Shown here: positions 47,224 through 58,700 of the stretch, one piece after another
How the letters are laid out: every line of letters begins with the position of its first letter
How positions within the stretch are numbered: the stretch's first letter is position 1
DNA from: Sternotherus odoratus
Lineage: Eukaryota > Chordata > Testudines > Kinosternidae
NCBI GenBank assembly: GCA_032164245.1
Contig: JAVMKO010000003.1
Coordinates: 35,649,390-35,713,389, forward strand
DNA: 64,000 bases
Direction of reading: 5' to 3'
Program-made: the position numbers and the translations under genes
The notes under the pieces: model-generated
Database searches by the model: none
Seen by the model: the letters and a program-made list of their open reading frames with translations, nothing else
What the model was told of the DNA's origin: nothing

Positions 47224-47347
47224 GACCAAACCCGACACCCCCACCTCACCCCCCGACCAAACCCGACACCCCCACCTCACCCCCCGACCAAACCCGACAC
47301 CCCCACCTCACCCCCCGACCGAACCCGACACCCCCACCTCACTCACC
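47224..47347 (+). repeat. 31-bp minisatellite, right array
   Basis: Four copies of the same 31-mer (47224, 47255, 47286, 47317), continuing the array interrupted by the 705-bp element. Confidence 0.9.
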
Positions 47348-47444
47348 GTCCCACCAAACCCAACTCGGATCCGTCGCAGGGGAGGGGGGGGCAGAGCCGA
47401 GGGATTCCGGGGACCTTCGCAGGTGGTGGGGGGGGCACAGGGCT

Positions 47445-47674
47445 GAGGGATCTCCGGGGTTCCGTTGGGAGGGGGGAGGGGCAGAGAACTGAGGGATCTC
47501 CGGGGTTCCATTGGGAGGGGGGAGGGGCAGAGAACTGAGGGATCTCCGGGGTTCCGTTGGGAGGGAGGAGGGGCAGAGAACTGAGGGATCTCCGGGGTTC
47601 CGTTGGGAGGGGGGAGGGGCAGAGAACTGAGGGATCTCCGGGGTTCCGTTGGAGGAGGGAGGGGCAGTGAGCTG
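47445..47674 (+). repeat. 46-bp minisatellite
   Basis: Five copies of a G-rich 46-mer starting 'gagggatctccggggttcc' at 47445, 47491, 47537, 47583 and 47629. Confidence 0.93.
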
Positions 47675-47944
47675 AGTGAGTGAGGTGTCTGTTGGAGGGG
47701 GTATTATGACATCATCACCAGCTAACTGCCCAGCCGATGTGATTGGCCCTGAAAGACTTTCACCCCTGGGGGGCGTCAGAGGTGAGGTCCGAAAATTTTT
47801 CGACCCTTCCCAGCATCTAGACCCCAAGACCCCTCACTGTACCAAATTTCAAGTCTCTGGCTCAAACGGTGCGGGAGGACTTCGCAGTCATACGTACATA
47901 CATACACTCATACATACACCACTTGACTTTTATATATATTTATA

Positions 47945-48884
47945 CAGTGACAAAGTTCCTCCTCTGTCTTGGTGGGTCCTGTGTTTTCTGGTGGATTTAC
48001 TTGACTCAGAGGTTCACGTTAGCCTTCAGTTTGGCTGCTTTCGCTAGAGGCTCAAACCTGCCGTTCACTCAGCTAACCTCATCACTGGCCACCCTGGGGG
48101 AAATGGAGAACAATCTTTGCACCTAGTGGGTCAGGGACAGGCCAGATCCCTTTCCAAATTAGACCTTCCCCTCTGATGTATCTCACAGACCAGGTCAACT
48201 CCTCCTTGTCAGATAGGGAGTTGGGAGGATGGGGGAACCCAGGCCCGCCCTCTACACTGGGTTCCAGCCCAGGGTCCTGTGGATAGCAGCTGTCTACAAC
48301 ATCTTCGTTATCAGCTGCATGACAGCTACAACTCCCTGGACTACTTCCCCATGACCTCCCCCCAGAACCTTCTTTATCCTCACCGCAGGCCCTTCCCTCC
48401 TGAAGCCCGATAACGCTTGCACTACTCATTCCTCCAGCAGCATGCCTTCTCACTCCCTGCGCCTTGAACGTCCTTCACTAACTGATGGGAGGTCCTTTTT
48501 AAAGCAGGTGTCCTGATTAGCCTGCCTGCCATAATTGATTCTAGAAGGTACATGGTTGCTGTAGGCCAGCCACTGCTCTGGTCACTCAGGGAACAGAAAG
48601 CTGTTCATCCAGTGACCAGTATATTTGCCTTCTACTAGACTTGTGCACCCAACTGCTTTGGGTCTGTGTCACAATATCTTATCCAAATTCTCTACAATTT
48701 CAACCTTAGGTTCTGAAAAAAACCAAACCCAAATCTGAAAATAATAAATAATAATAAAATTATTAATAATAAAAAATAAAATTGGTTAGAAAATGCCATT
48801 ATGGTGCCTCAATGGGAGTTGTTGTTCAGGTGTTGTTTAGCTGTGTAGGCCAGGCCACCTGGCCCATGATGAACCATGGTCTCA
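47945..48884. other. Intergenic, nothing recognised
   Basis: No gene. An AAT-rich patch lies near 48740-48785. Confidence 0.4.
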
Positions 48885-48892
48885 CCTCTTTC

Positions 48893-49451
48893 CAGGGCCG
48901 GTGACAGGGGGGGTACTACGGGTACAGCTGTACCAGCCCCCCCCGACTTTAGGGGGGCCCCGGTACACAGCTGTACCCGTTGTCGTCCCCTCTTGTCGAC
49001 GGACCTGGAGAGCGGGGAAGGGACGGGGAGGCAGCGCGGCTCTCCCCCGGACAAGCGAGCCTGGCCCCAGCAGGAGCTGTGAGCCCAGCCCGCGGCAGCA
49101 GCGCTGTCCGGGGGAGGGGGGGGGGAGAAAGGGGGCGGCTCACGCAGCTCTCGCTGCCCGGGGGAGGTGGGGGCGCGCCAGCTGGCCTGGGCTGGGGGGG
49201 GGGGGAGCCAGCTGCTGTCGGCTGGGCTGGGGGGGCCCCCCCATCCGCTGTCGGCTGGGCTGGGGGGAGGGGAGGGGAGCACCGTCTGGGCTGGGGGGGG
49301 GCAGCCTCTGTCGGCTGGGCTGGGGGGGGGCGGCTGGGCTGGGGGGGCCCCCATCCACTGTCGGCTGGGCTGGGGGGGGGGCCCGGCTGGGCTGGGGGGC
49401 CCCCCCAAACTATCAAAGTAGGGGGCCCCCAAATTTCTGTCGCCAGCCCTG
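48893..49451. mobile_element. G-rich non-autonomous hAT
   Basis: 559 bp; termini CAGGGCCGGTGACAG and (reverse) CAGGGCTGGCGACAG. Perfect 8-bp duplication cctctttc (48885-48892, 49452-49459). The interior repeats 'gtcggctgggctggggggg' about eight times. Long open frames on both strands are low-complexity artefacts. Confidence 0.9.
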
Positions 49452-49459
49452 CCTCTTTC

Positions 49460-49884
49460 TATGTCACCAAAGTGCATAATGGGAGATTGTAGCCCAGCTG
49501 GGAACCCACCTCCTCCCACTCCCTTCCCTCCCCCCCCCCCCCCCCGAAGAGAATGGAAGCACAAGGAACCTGAGGAATAACTTATGAGGCAATGTGGCTG
49601 CGTTTCTCAATGTTTCCATTTTGAGATGTTTGGTTTTCAAAAAAAAGGAAAGAAGACCCTTGTTGCAAAAAATTATGTTTAGTCTATAACCTAATTTTCC
49701 ATTGAAAAACAGTTTGAATGGAACATTTTTGACCAGCAGTTCTATTTCCTAGCTTTCATTGGGCAATATTCTAAAGTCCTTTCTCCATTATTATTCTGGC
49801 AAAACTCCTAGTGAAACCAGGCAAAGCTGTCAGAGGGCCTTAGGGTTTGGCTCATTGTTTTTTGTGAAGTAAAAGCTAAACTTT
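49460..49884. other. Intergenic, nothing recognised
   Basis: A 17-base C run near 49530; otherwise nothing. Confidence 0.4.
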
Positions 49885-50095
49885 AGGTCAAGATTATCAA
49901 GAGAGACCAGTGATTTTGCATGCCTCAGTTTTTGGGTACCCAGATTGAGACACCTTTAAAGGGTTTGATTTTCAGAGAGTGCGTGGCTCAAACTTTTCTG
50001 AAAATCAAGCCCTTTAAAATGCATCTCAAGTTTGAAACCTAAAAATGAAGACATGCAAAATCACTAGAAATTTTTGAAAAGTTTGCCCTCAATTT
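49885..50095. mobile_element. Foldback MITE
   Basis: Two arms of about 90 nt pair imperfectly: 'ggtttgattttcag' with 'ctgaaaatcaagccc', 'cagtgattttgcatgcctca' with 'agacatgcaaaatcactag', and 'gacacctttaaag' with 'ctttaaaatgcatctca'. The short loop is at about 49978-50000. A related arm occurs near 19.16 kb. No coding capacity. Confidence 0.7.
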
Positions 50096-51410
50096 TCTAG
50101 TGCGTGGATTTTTAATAGAGACTCTGATGAAATCAAATTAAATCCATTGTCATTAATAAGAATATTATTTTTATTTCTGTAAGGAACAGCTTTTAGTTTA
50201 AACCTTTTTAGCACATGTAGGAATTGATAGCACCACCTAGTGCGGAAAATGCAAACCTGAAACTGATGCTTGGTAACTTGCAGAATCCCATGTTAGGGAG
50301 GAAGGGAAGATGAGAATATCTCATAGTTATTGATCTAGTGATTAGTTATTTCAGGTTAAAATATCTGAAATGTGGGATTTTCCCCCTTAAATTATGCTAC
50401 ACTTTGGATAAATGTGTTAATGTTAAAATTAGTCACCTTAACATGTGAAGTGTTGGGGAAAAATGGGAGCAAAACCTCAGAGAAGTGAAGTGAAGTCACT
50501 TTCTAGCACAGAATGGCCAACGTAGGAGGTGGTGCAGAGCTGCACCGATCTAGGGACAGCTCTGGGAGAGAGTGTCTCTCAGTGGAGAAGGGTGGGAAAT
50601 GAGCAAGGCCCCCTTTGGGGTGGCTTTTGCTCTTGGAGGCAATAGAAGGGAGCTGTTCCTGCTCTCCCCTGAACATAGGTACTGCAAGTATAGAAGGAGT
50701 TTGGGGAAGAGAAGAAGAGGAAGGCTTTTCCTCCCTCTCCCCACACACATGTTGAGGGACACACTTTACTCAAGTTCAGCATGCTTGACGTTGTTTTGAA
50801 TTTCCCCCTAGGATGAACTAGGCTTCATGTTCTTGAGAGACAAGGTACGGCACAACAGGCCCTGAAGATTTACAGTTTTAGAGGCTGGCTGATTAGAGTT
50901 ATAAGGCCCCTTCTTCCTTCTGCATGCACTCGACTACAGTTAGGAGGGAGAGGAGCCTCTCTCAGAGGCCACACTTGTCTTAGCACATCCCCCCACTCAC
51001 CCGTAATCACTTCTGTGTAACTTCCTGAAGATGCTCTGATAAGCAGGTCCTATACAATGTAGGCTTGATTAGAAAAAAATTGGTTTTTACTCACTGGCTT
51101 CTCTCAGAAAGTTTAAGCTTCCCCTGCTCACTTTTAAAACTCTTCCTCAGACTGCTCTCATCTCTTCCACTACTGCCTTACATGTTATCCAAACTTCTCT
51201 CCGGTCTGCTTCCTTTGTCCCCATAGCTCACTGCCACTGTTCTGCTTTTCTCCAGAGGCTTGGAACATCCTTCTAATTATGCCAAGTCCTCCATGCCTCA
51301 AAAATCTGACAGTCCATCTGTTCCAGGGAAAATTCCAACCCTACGCCCACACACCACTCAGAGCCCCATTTTGTGAGATGTTAGAGTTTGTTCTCTGTTA
51401 TTATTAATAA
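50096..51410. other. Intergenic, nothing recognised
   Basis: No gene or repeat ends. Confidence 0.4.
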
Positions 51411-51530
51411 ATAGATATTATTTATTTTTATTATTGTAGAGCCTACAGCCCAGTCATACTAAATTCTGTACAAACACAGGACGAAGAGAGACATTCCTTG
51501 GCCTGAAGAGTTTACAATCTGTCTGATATT
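51411..51530 (+). repeat. Old amniote SINE fragment
   Basis: 'attctgtacaaacacaggac' and 'gaagagtttacaatctgtct' match a widespread sauropsid SINE whose consensus ends 'aaagagcttacaatctaa'. Family name uncertain. Confidence 0.5.
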
Positions 51531-52240
51531 GAACCCACAAGGGAAGACATGTTATGCTTTGCTTAGCACATTTTACTTGTGAATCCCATAATCCACTGGT
51601 GACACCATCTAAATAATTATCAGACATTTCCAGCGGCCCAAAGCTACAGGATGACTTGTGCTGAAAGCAATTGCCGGATGAATTTACAGAAAGCTTAATT
51701 TGATATGTAGGCTGAGTTTCCACCTTCTCCCCTCTTGTTTAAATGTTTGATCTCCTCTAATTATATCACTTTCTGACATAAAATCTGTTTTAGATTTCCT
51801 GGATATCAAAATACACAGATCTGCACTTTCACTATTTTTATTATAACAGCTCTTATTTTGTTCCAAAACATTTGTCTCCCAAGGTCATTGGTACAATGAA
51901 GATTAGTAGTACCACAATCCATGATATAGCATGTGCTTTTCTTTTAATCTCCCTCTTAGTTTGCATGAAGACTTCATTCTCATATTGGAAAAAAATGATA
52001 GCTCTGCTGTACATGAACAGCAGAGATGAAACCCAGAGGGGAATATATTATTTTTTCAGTGCCCAGTCAGGTGACTTAATATTCTGGTCATCAGTACTAC
52101 CAGAATCTGTTTTGAATACATTTCACATTGTTACCTTGCAAATAACAGATGACAGTTCTGTTCATCAAAACCTTTTCCATATCCTTGTATCCAAAATAGA
52201 TCTTTACAGGGGTTAAAGTTGAGCTTCAAAAATAGGGCGG
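51531..52240. other. Intergenic, nothing recognised
   Basis: A 114-codon open frame at 51872-52216 is AT-rich, has no known motif and no splice support; not called. Confidence 0.4.
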
Positions 52241-52244
52241 GGGA

Positions 52245-53243
52245 CAACCAAACCAAATTCTGTATATGCAGAGATGAAAGTGTTTGATTAAAGATAGTGA
52301 AATTTGGTGTTCTGTGACTATACATAGTCAATGTTGATAAACACAAAGTAATGCATATTGGAAAACATAATCCCATCTATACATACAAAGTGATGGGGTC
52401 TAAAATTAGGTCAACAAAGTGTTGTTGGAGTCATTGTGCACAGTTCTCTGAATACATCTACTTAATATTCAGTCAAAAATGCTAATAAGGTTAGGAACCC
52501 TTAGGAAAGGGGAAAGAGATAGATAATAATACAGTAAAACCTCATAATGTCACTATATAAATCCATGGTATGCCCACACCTTGAATACTGCATGCAGTTC
52601 TGGTCACCTCATCTCAAAAGAGATATATTAGAAATGGAAAAAGTACAGAGAAGGGCAACAAAAATGATCAGGAGTATGGAACAGCTTCCATATGAGGAGA
52701 AATTAAAAAGACTGGGACTGTTCAACTTGGAAAAGAGATGCCTAAGAAGAGATATGACGGAGATCTGAAAAAATCATGACTGGTGTAGAGAATGTGAATA
52801 AGAAAGTTTTATTTACCCCTTCACATAACACAAGAACAAGGGGTTACCTAAGGAAAATAATAGGCAGCAGGTTTAAAACAAACATAAGGAAGTACTTCTT
52901 CATAAAATGCACAGTCAGCCTGTGGAATTCGTTGTCAGGGGATGATGTAAAGGCCAAAACTAGAACTGGTTTCCAAAAAATAATTAGATACATTCATGAA
53001 GGCTAGGTCCATCAAGGACTATTAGCCAAGATGATCAGGGATTCAACCCCATACTCTGAGTGTTCCCAAGACTCTGACTACCAGATGCTGGGATTGGATG
53101 ATTGGGGATGGACCACTTGATAATTTCCCTGTTCTATTCACTCCCTTTGAAGATCTGGAATTGGCCACTGTTGGAAGACAGGATACTGGGCTAGATGGAC
53201 AATTGGTCTGACCCAGTATGGCCATTCTTATGTTCTTATACAC
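52245..53243 (+). mobile_element. CR1 LINE 3' part, sense
   Basis: ORF2 C-terminus in two frames: CPHLEYCMQFWSPHLKRDI with RRATKMIRSMEQLPYEEKLK, then [20 protein letters not shown]. The 3' UTR ends at 'acccagtatggccattctta'. A frameshift near 52770 and stops make it inactive. Confidence 0.9.
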
Positions 53244-53348
53244 TTTTGTACACAAATCTGGCTTGTACTACATGTTATCAAATGGACAATGTGTTTGCCA
53301 TTTATTTTGGCAGCAGTTACTTATTAATACTCTCTGTTTTATACTGTA

Positions 53349-54246
53349 CTAGCGAAAATACCCGGTGTTGCTCGGGTCCGTCTGAGGTGGGGAGGGGGCA
53401 GAGAGCTGAGCGAGTGTGGGGTCCGTTGGAGGGGGGAGGGGCCAGAGAGCAAACCTGACATCCCCACTTCACCCCCCCGACCAAACCCGACACCCCCACT
53501 TCACTTACCCCTCGACCAACCCTGACTCACATTTTCACCCCCCCCACCCAAACCCAACACCCCCACGTAACCCCCCTACCAACACCCCCTGATCAACACC
53601 CACACCTCACCCCCCGTAGACCAAACCTGACACACCTACCTCACTTTCCCCCCCAACCAAACCCGACACCCCTACCTACCACCACAAACAAACCCGACAC
53701 CCACACCTCACTTACCCCTCGACCAACCCCGATCCCCCTCCTCGCCCCCCCAACCCCAACACCCACCCCTCACCCCTCACCCACCCAGACACCTTCCCAC
53801 CCCCCAGACCAAACCTGACACCCCCACCTCACCCCCCGACCAAACCCGACACCGCTACCTAACTTACCCTCCGACCAAACCCAACTTGGGTCCGTCAGAG
53901 GTGGGGAAGGGGCAGAGAGCTGAGCGAGTGCGGTGTCCGTTGGAGGAGGGAGAGGGCAGAGAGCTGAGCGAATGCGTGGTCCGTTGGAGGGGGTATTATG
54001 ACATCATAACTATGTCACAGAGAACAGCAGCTGCCCAGCTGATGTGATTGGCCTTTAAATAATTTCACCCCTGGGGGGTGTCAGAGGTGAGATTTGAAAA
54101 ATTTTCAACTCTTACCCTGATTAGGACCCTAAGACCTATAACTGTACCAAATTTCAAGTCTCTAGCTCAAATGCTGTGGAAGGAGTAAGTGCACATACAT
54201 ACATACACGCATACACCATTTGACTTTTATATATATAGATAGATAG
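53349..54246 (+). mobile_element. Unclassified repeat family, copy 2
   Basis: 5' motif 'ctagcgaaaatacccggtgt' then 'tgctcgggt', a diverged C-rich minisatellite (53460-53880; units like 'gaccaaacccgacaccccc'), and the tail 'accaaatttcaagtctctag', (ATAC)n and 'acttttatatatatagatag'. Shorter than copy 1 because it lacks the 705-bp insertion and the expanded arrays. Starts about 100 bp after a CR1 end. Confidence 0.65.
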
Positions 54247-54292
54247 AGGTGATGATGTATGTCCTCTAGCCCCATCTGTATCTGCTCTTTTA

Positions 54293-54398
54293 TAGCAGAG
54301 ATAACAAAGAGTCCTGTGGCACCTTAAAGACTAGCTAAAGTATTGAAGCATATAAGCTTTCGTGGGCTAATACCCACTTTGTCGGATGCAAGCAGTGG
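54293..54398 (+). mobile_element. Turtle tRNA-derived SINE, partial
   Basis: 'gtcctgtggcaccttaaaga', 'ataagctttcgtgggctaat' and end 'gtcggatgcaagcagtgg'. The head with the promoter region is missing. Confidence 0.8.
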
Positions 54399-55322
54399 AC
54401 TAAGGCATGGCTGCATAGTGAATTTATTCCCAGAGGGCGAGAGGAATTGCTTGCTCGAGCTCATAGTTCCTGCTAGGTTTGTTCTACAGCCCTTCTGTTG
54501 TCAGAGTAACACATTAACTTGTTATTGTGCTTGTGTAATCACAGCCCCTGTCTAAATCTTGATGCCTGCGTCAGAATATACAGAATATCCCTGATCATTG
54601 CACTGAGGGACTCTGGGCACAGAACCAATAGACAGAAACTGAAAAACCTCAGAATGAATAGGAGTCACATCCCATTTCTGCCTTGGCTTCTGCAACACAC
54701 AGTTCCTCCCTATGGATCTTCAAATTCACAAAGAATCATATCTTTTTTTTTCTCTTTTCACCCTCCTGATATTATCACACGACCAAAAGTTCTAACAGCC
54801 CTCTCAACTTCTTCTGAACTATCAACAGGGGACACCTCAGTGACCAAAATACTCCTATAGGGTTCTAAGAATATTAATACAGTGTACACATTCAATAACA
54901 ATATTCAATAACACTAAATTATTTTATAACTAACTGCTGCAATACTCCTCAAAAAGAAATCAGAAGTGAACTCTGAGCAAGCCTCAAGCCCTTGCTTGTT
55001 CAGATGCCAATTTGTAATCTTTGGGTGGTCTAGAGTTTACTTCATTGTAAAATTGGATTCTCCAGTGCCTAAAAGAATCCAACTTGCACAGAAAAGCACT
55101 TGGAGACCAAGAATTCAGTCACGAGGATTTTCAGTAAGGATTACATAGTGTCAACCTCCCCATAATCAAGTCCAAAAGAAATTAGCTTAATTTTTAAGTA
55201 CCAACTTTATAAAAATCTTATTATAAAGAAACATTAACAATAATTTTTACAACATAACATGGCTACTTTATAAGCCACATACATTATTTTCACAGTTATA
55301 CATAAACACAAAGAAAACAAAT
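54399..55322. other. Intergenic, nothing recognised
   Basis: No gene or repeat ends. Confidence 0.4.
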
Positions 55323-55619
55323 TAATAGAATCATAGACTATCAGGGTTCGGAGGGACCTCAGGAGGTCATCTAGTTCAATCCCCTGCTCAAAGCAGGACC
55401 AATCCCCAACTAAATCAACCCAGCCAGGGCTTTGTCAAGCCTGACCTTAAAAACCTCTAAGGAAGGCGATTCTGCCACCTCCCAGGTAACCCATTTCAAT
55501 GCTTCACCACCCTCCTAGTAAAAAGGTTTTTCTTAATATCCAACCTAAACCTCCCCCACTGGAACTTGAGACCACTGCTTCTTGTTCTGTCATCTGTTAC
55601 CACTGAGAACAGTCTAGAT
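55323..55619 (-). mobile_element. CR1 LINE 3' UTR, antisense (interrupted)
   Basis: Begins 'aatagaatcatagactatca', the antisense CR1 terminus; 'ggagggacctcaggaggtca' follows. Cut by the hAT at 55620 and continued at 56547. Confidence 0.9.
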
Positions 55620-56538
55620 CAGGGGTCGGCAACCCGCGGCTCCGGAGCCGCATGCGGCTCTTTCATCCCTCCGATGCGGCTCCCTGTGTGTTCTAATTTT
55701 AACCGGCCCGCAGACTGTTTTCTATGCGGCCCGCCAGCACTGTCCAACCAGTGCGCGGAGCCGCAGCCGAAAGAGAGGGGCGGGGTCAATAAGAGGCGAG
55801 CGGCGGGGGGGGGGAGAAGAACGGAGGCGGAGCCGGGGCCGGGGCACGAGGCGAGGCGGAGCCGGCGGAGAAGTGCGAGTCGGGCCGGGGCCGGGGCAGG
55901 AGGCGAAGCGCGGCGGATAAGAGCGAGCCGGGGCCGGGGCACGAGGCAAGGCAAGGCAAGCTGGGGGAGGGGGGGAGTGAAAGCACGGCCGGGGGGGGGA
56001 GGAAGAAGAGCGAGAGCACGGCTGGAGGGGAGGGGGAGGGAAGAAGAGCGAGAGCACGGCCGGAGCGGGGGGGAGGAAGGGGGGGAGCGGGGGGGGAGGA
56101 AGAAGAGCGAGAGCACGGCCGGAGGGGGGGAAGGGAGGGAAGAAGAGCGAGAGCACGGCTGGAGGGGAGGGGGAGGGAAGAAGAGCGAGAGCACGGCCGG
56201 AGCGGGGGGGAGGAAGAAGAGCGAGAGCATGGCCGGAGGGGGGGGGAGGGAGGGAAGAAGAGCGAGAGCACGGCTGGAGGGGAGGGGGAGGGAAGAAGAG
56301 CGAGAGCACGGCCGGAGCGGGGGGGAGGAAGGGGGGGGAGGAAGAAGAGCGAGAGCACGGCCGGAGGGGGGGGAGGGAGGGAAGAAGAGCGAGAGCACGG
56401 CTGGAGGGGAGGGGGAGGGAAGAAGAGCAGTGTTATTTCATTTTAAATGTCAAAAGGGTTTTGTGGCTCCCAGTGTTTTCTTTACTGTGGGAAACGGGTC
56501 CAAATGGCTCTTTGAGTGGTAAAGGTTGCAGACCCCTG
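55620..56538. mobile_element. hAT element with purine-rich minisatellite
   Basis: 919 bp; termini CAGGGGTCGGCAACC and (reverse) CAGGGGTCTGCAACC. Perfect 8-bp duplication gtctagat (55612-55619, 56539-56546). From about 55990 to 56430 it is a tandem array of 'gaagaagagcgagagcacgg' blocks with G-rich linkers of variable length (about ten blocks). Open frames of 190-318 codons inside are repeat artefacts. Confidence 0.93.
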
Positions 56539-56546
56539 GTCTAGAT

Positions 56547-57327
56547 CCATCCACTTTGGAAGCCCCTTTCAGGTAGTTGAAAGCAGCTATCAAATCCCCC
56601 TCTCATTCTTTTCTGCAGACTAAACAATCCCAGTTTCCTCAGCCTCTCCACATAAGTCATGTGCTCCAGCCCCCTAATCATTTCTGTTGCCCTCCACTGG
56701 ACTCTTTCCAATTTTTTCACATCCTTCTTGTCGGCTGGAGCCCAAAACTTGACACAGTTCTCTAGATGAGGCCTCACCAATGCTGAATAGACGGGAACAA
56801 TCACATCCCTTGACCTGCTGGCAATGCCCCTGCTTATACAACCCAAAATGCTGTCAGCCTTCTTGGCAACAAGGGCACACTTTTGACTCATATCCAGCTT
56901 CTCATCCACTGTAACCCCTATGTCCTTTTCTGTGGAACAGCTGCCTAGCCATTCAGTCCCTAGTCTGTAGCAGTGCAAGGGATTCTTCCGTCCTAAGTGC
57001 AGGACTCTGCACTTGTCCTTGTTGAACCTCATCAGATTTATTTTGGCCCAATCCTCTAATTTATCTAGGTCCCTCTTTACCCTATCCTTACCCTCCAGCA
57101 TATCTACCACTCCTCCCAGTTTAGTGTCATCTGCAAACTTGCTGAGGGTGCAGTCCACACCATCTTCCAGATCATTGATAAAGATATTGAATAAGACCGG
57201 CTCCAGGACCGATCCTTGGGGCACTCTACTTGATTTCAGCTGCCAACTAGACATGGAGTCATTGATCACTACCCCTTGAGCCCGATGATCTAGTCAGGTT
57301 TCTATCCAATTTATAGTCCATACCTGA
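56547..57327 (-). mobile_element. CR1 LINE reverse-transcriptase ORF, antisense
   Basis: A 242-codon open frame (57269-56541, ending in the hAT target duplication). Motifs in order: VPQGSVLEPVLFNIFINDLE (residues about 16-35), FADDTKLGG with the catalytic Asp pair (about 45-53), KCRVLHLG (about 85-92), and the C-terminal thumb region with RPHLENCVKFW and RATEMIRGLE. Frame preservation suggests a fairly young insertion. The 5' end is truncated within the RT domain near 57327, as usual for CR1. Confidence 0.92.
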
Positions 57328-57413
57328 ACCCCGAGACTGGGTATGTTTGTTGGCTGCCTGAATCCCCAAGCTGAGGTTAAAGTGTGCTCCCTGCTCTGCC
57401 CCACGGGCTAGAG

Positions 57414-57670
57414 CAGACGTGGGCAAAATTTTTAGCCCGAGGGTCAGATCGAGGTTAAAAATTGTATGGAGGTCCAGGTAGGGTAGGGCAGCCTGGCCCC
57501 GCCCCCTATCCGACCCCCTCTGACTTTCCACTCCCCTCAGAACCCTCAACCCATCCAACCTAGATAGCAGGGGAGAGGCCGGAGCAACCTCCCCGGCCAG
57601 GAGCTCAGGGGCCAGTCAGGAAGGGCCTGCAGGCCGGATGTGGCCTGTGGGTCATATTTTGCCCACCTCG
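57414..57670. mobile_element. Non-autonomous hAT element
   Basis: 257 bp; termini CAGACGTGGGCAAA and (reverse) CGAGGTGGGCAAA. Perfect 8-bp duplication ggctagag (57406-57413, 57671-57678). The interior includes 'ggccggatgtggcctgtggg'. Confidence 0.92.
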
Positions 57671-58059
57671 GGCTAGAGCTATTGACTGTGTCTGTTTGCT
57701 GGCCATCTTGCTCCAGAGCCTTAAGTTAGAGCCTTCTACCAGCCCGGCCCCACCTCGCAGGCTAGAGCCCCCAGACTGTTAATTGGTATCAGCCCCAGCT
57801 GAGGCACTGCAGGCTAAGGACTACAATGAGCACTGCCTCATAACCAGAGACTGTGTAGGGCTTGGCCCTGCCGGTGCAACCCAAGCCCGAAGACTGTTGC
57901 CCCTTACAATGAAGCAGAGTGGCCTCCCTCCCCGTTGGAGAGCAAAGGTCCACTACACAGGACTACCCCCCTACTTTGTCAGTCCAGAGGTACTGCACCC
58001 ACCTTCCACGCAACACTGAAGAGGAGCATTAACCATGACACCCCAACATTGTGCAGAGA
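57671..58059. other. GC-rich unclassified sequence
   Basis: With 57328-57413 this forms the hAT's target: 'gctagagc' and 'gactgt' phrases recur ('cctgaaccccgagactgg', 'cccccagactgttaattgg', 'ccgaagactgttgcccctta'). It looks like a decayed element, but no family is recognised. Confidence 0.35.
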
Positions 58060-58700
58060 TTTCAACATCTCCGGAGGAATCTCATCCACCCCTGCTGCCT
58101 TACCACTATGAAGGCACTTTACCACCGTAATAGATCCAGTCTATAGATACAGGTTTCTGAAGAGAAGGCACGTCCACTGGGTTGAGCAGTTCCTCCAAGT
58201 GCTCCTTTCACCTTTCAACAATCTCCTCAGTCAATGTCAGCCCTTCACCACCCTTGCTGAGAACAGCCTGGGCAATGTCTCACCGGCCCTTCCTAAAGTG
58301 ACAAATGGTTGGTCAGAACACCTTTGAGGCTACCCTGTCTCTCCAAACGTCTCCCAAGCCCGGGCTCTCACTTCAACGACCGCCACAGATGTTGTCCCCA
58401 TGGCCAGCTGGTACCGCTCAGTCATATCAGGAGTCCGGTTCACAAGCATTTCTTGGAAGGCCTCCTTCTTCGACTTGACAGTTTCCCTCACCACTGCTGC
58501 CCACCAGTGGATTGCCACCATGACAGGCACCAACCACCTTCAGGCCACGGCTTTTTGTGACTGTCCAGTTATATGCATTGGGCAGCACTGGATTCCTTAT
58601 TTTTACCCTTTATCTTCTGGTACCTCATTTTGAGCCCCTTTATCATCTCTCTGTACTGCTGTCCAGTCCACGTGAGCCTGTGATCAGCCAGCCACTACTG
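58060..58700 (-). mobile_element. Decayed non-LTR retrotransposon ORF, antisense
   Basis: Minus-strand translation includes KKEAFQEMLVNRTPDMTERY and VEVRARAWETFGE, resembling the linker between endonuclease and RT in fish and reptile LINEs (pattern ERY..A...A..V.E.R.RAWE.FGE). Stops and frameshifts on either side. The LINE clade cannot be named securely. Confidence 0.5.

Noticed and set aside
46200..47347. Regular repeats resembling a CRISPR array
   Set aside because: Units are contiguous 31-mers without unique spacers, in a vertebrate genome: a minisatellite.
46052..47827. Pro-rich open frames of 137-209 codons
   Set aside because: They follow the minisatellite units and the 705-bp insertion; no conserved domain.
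48809..49564. 251-codon proline/glycine-rich frame and several overlapping frames
   Set aside because: Low-complexity translation of a G-rich hAT interior; both strands are open, with no splice or domain evidence.
51872..52216. 114-codon open frame
   Set aside because: AT-rich, no motif, no splice context, no Kozak-supported neighbours.
55566..56522. 318-codon open frame, and antisense frames up to 259 codons
   Set aside because: They read through a GC-rich minisatellite within a hAT bounded by a perfect 8-bp duplication; all frames are open because the repeat lacks stops.
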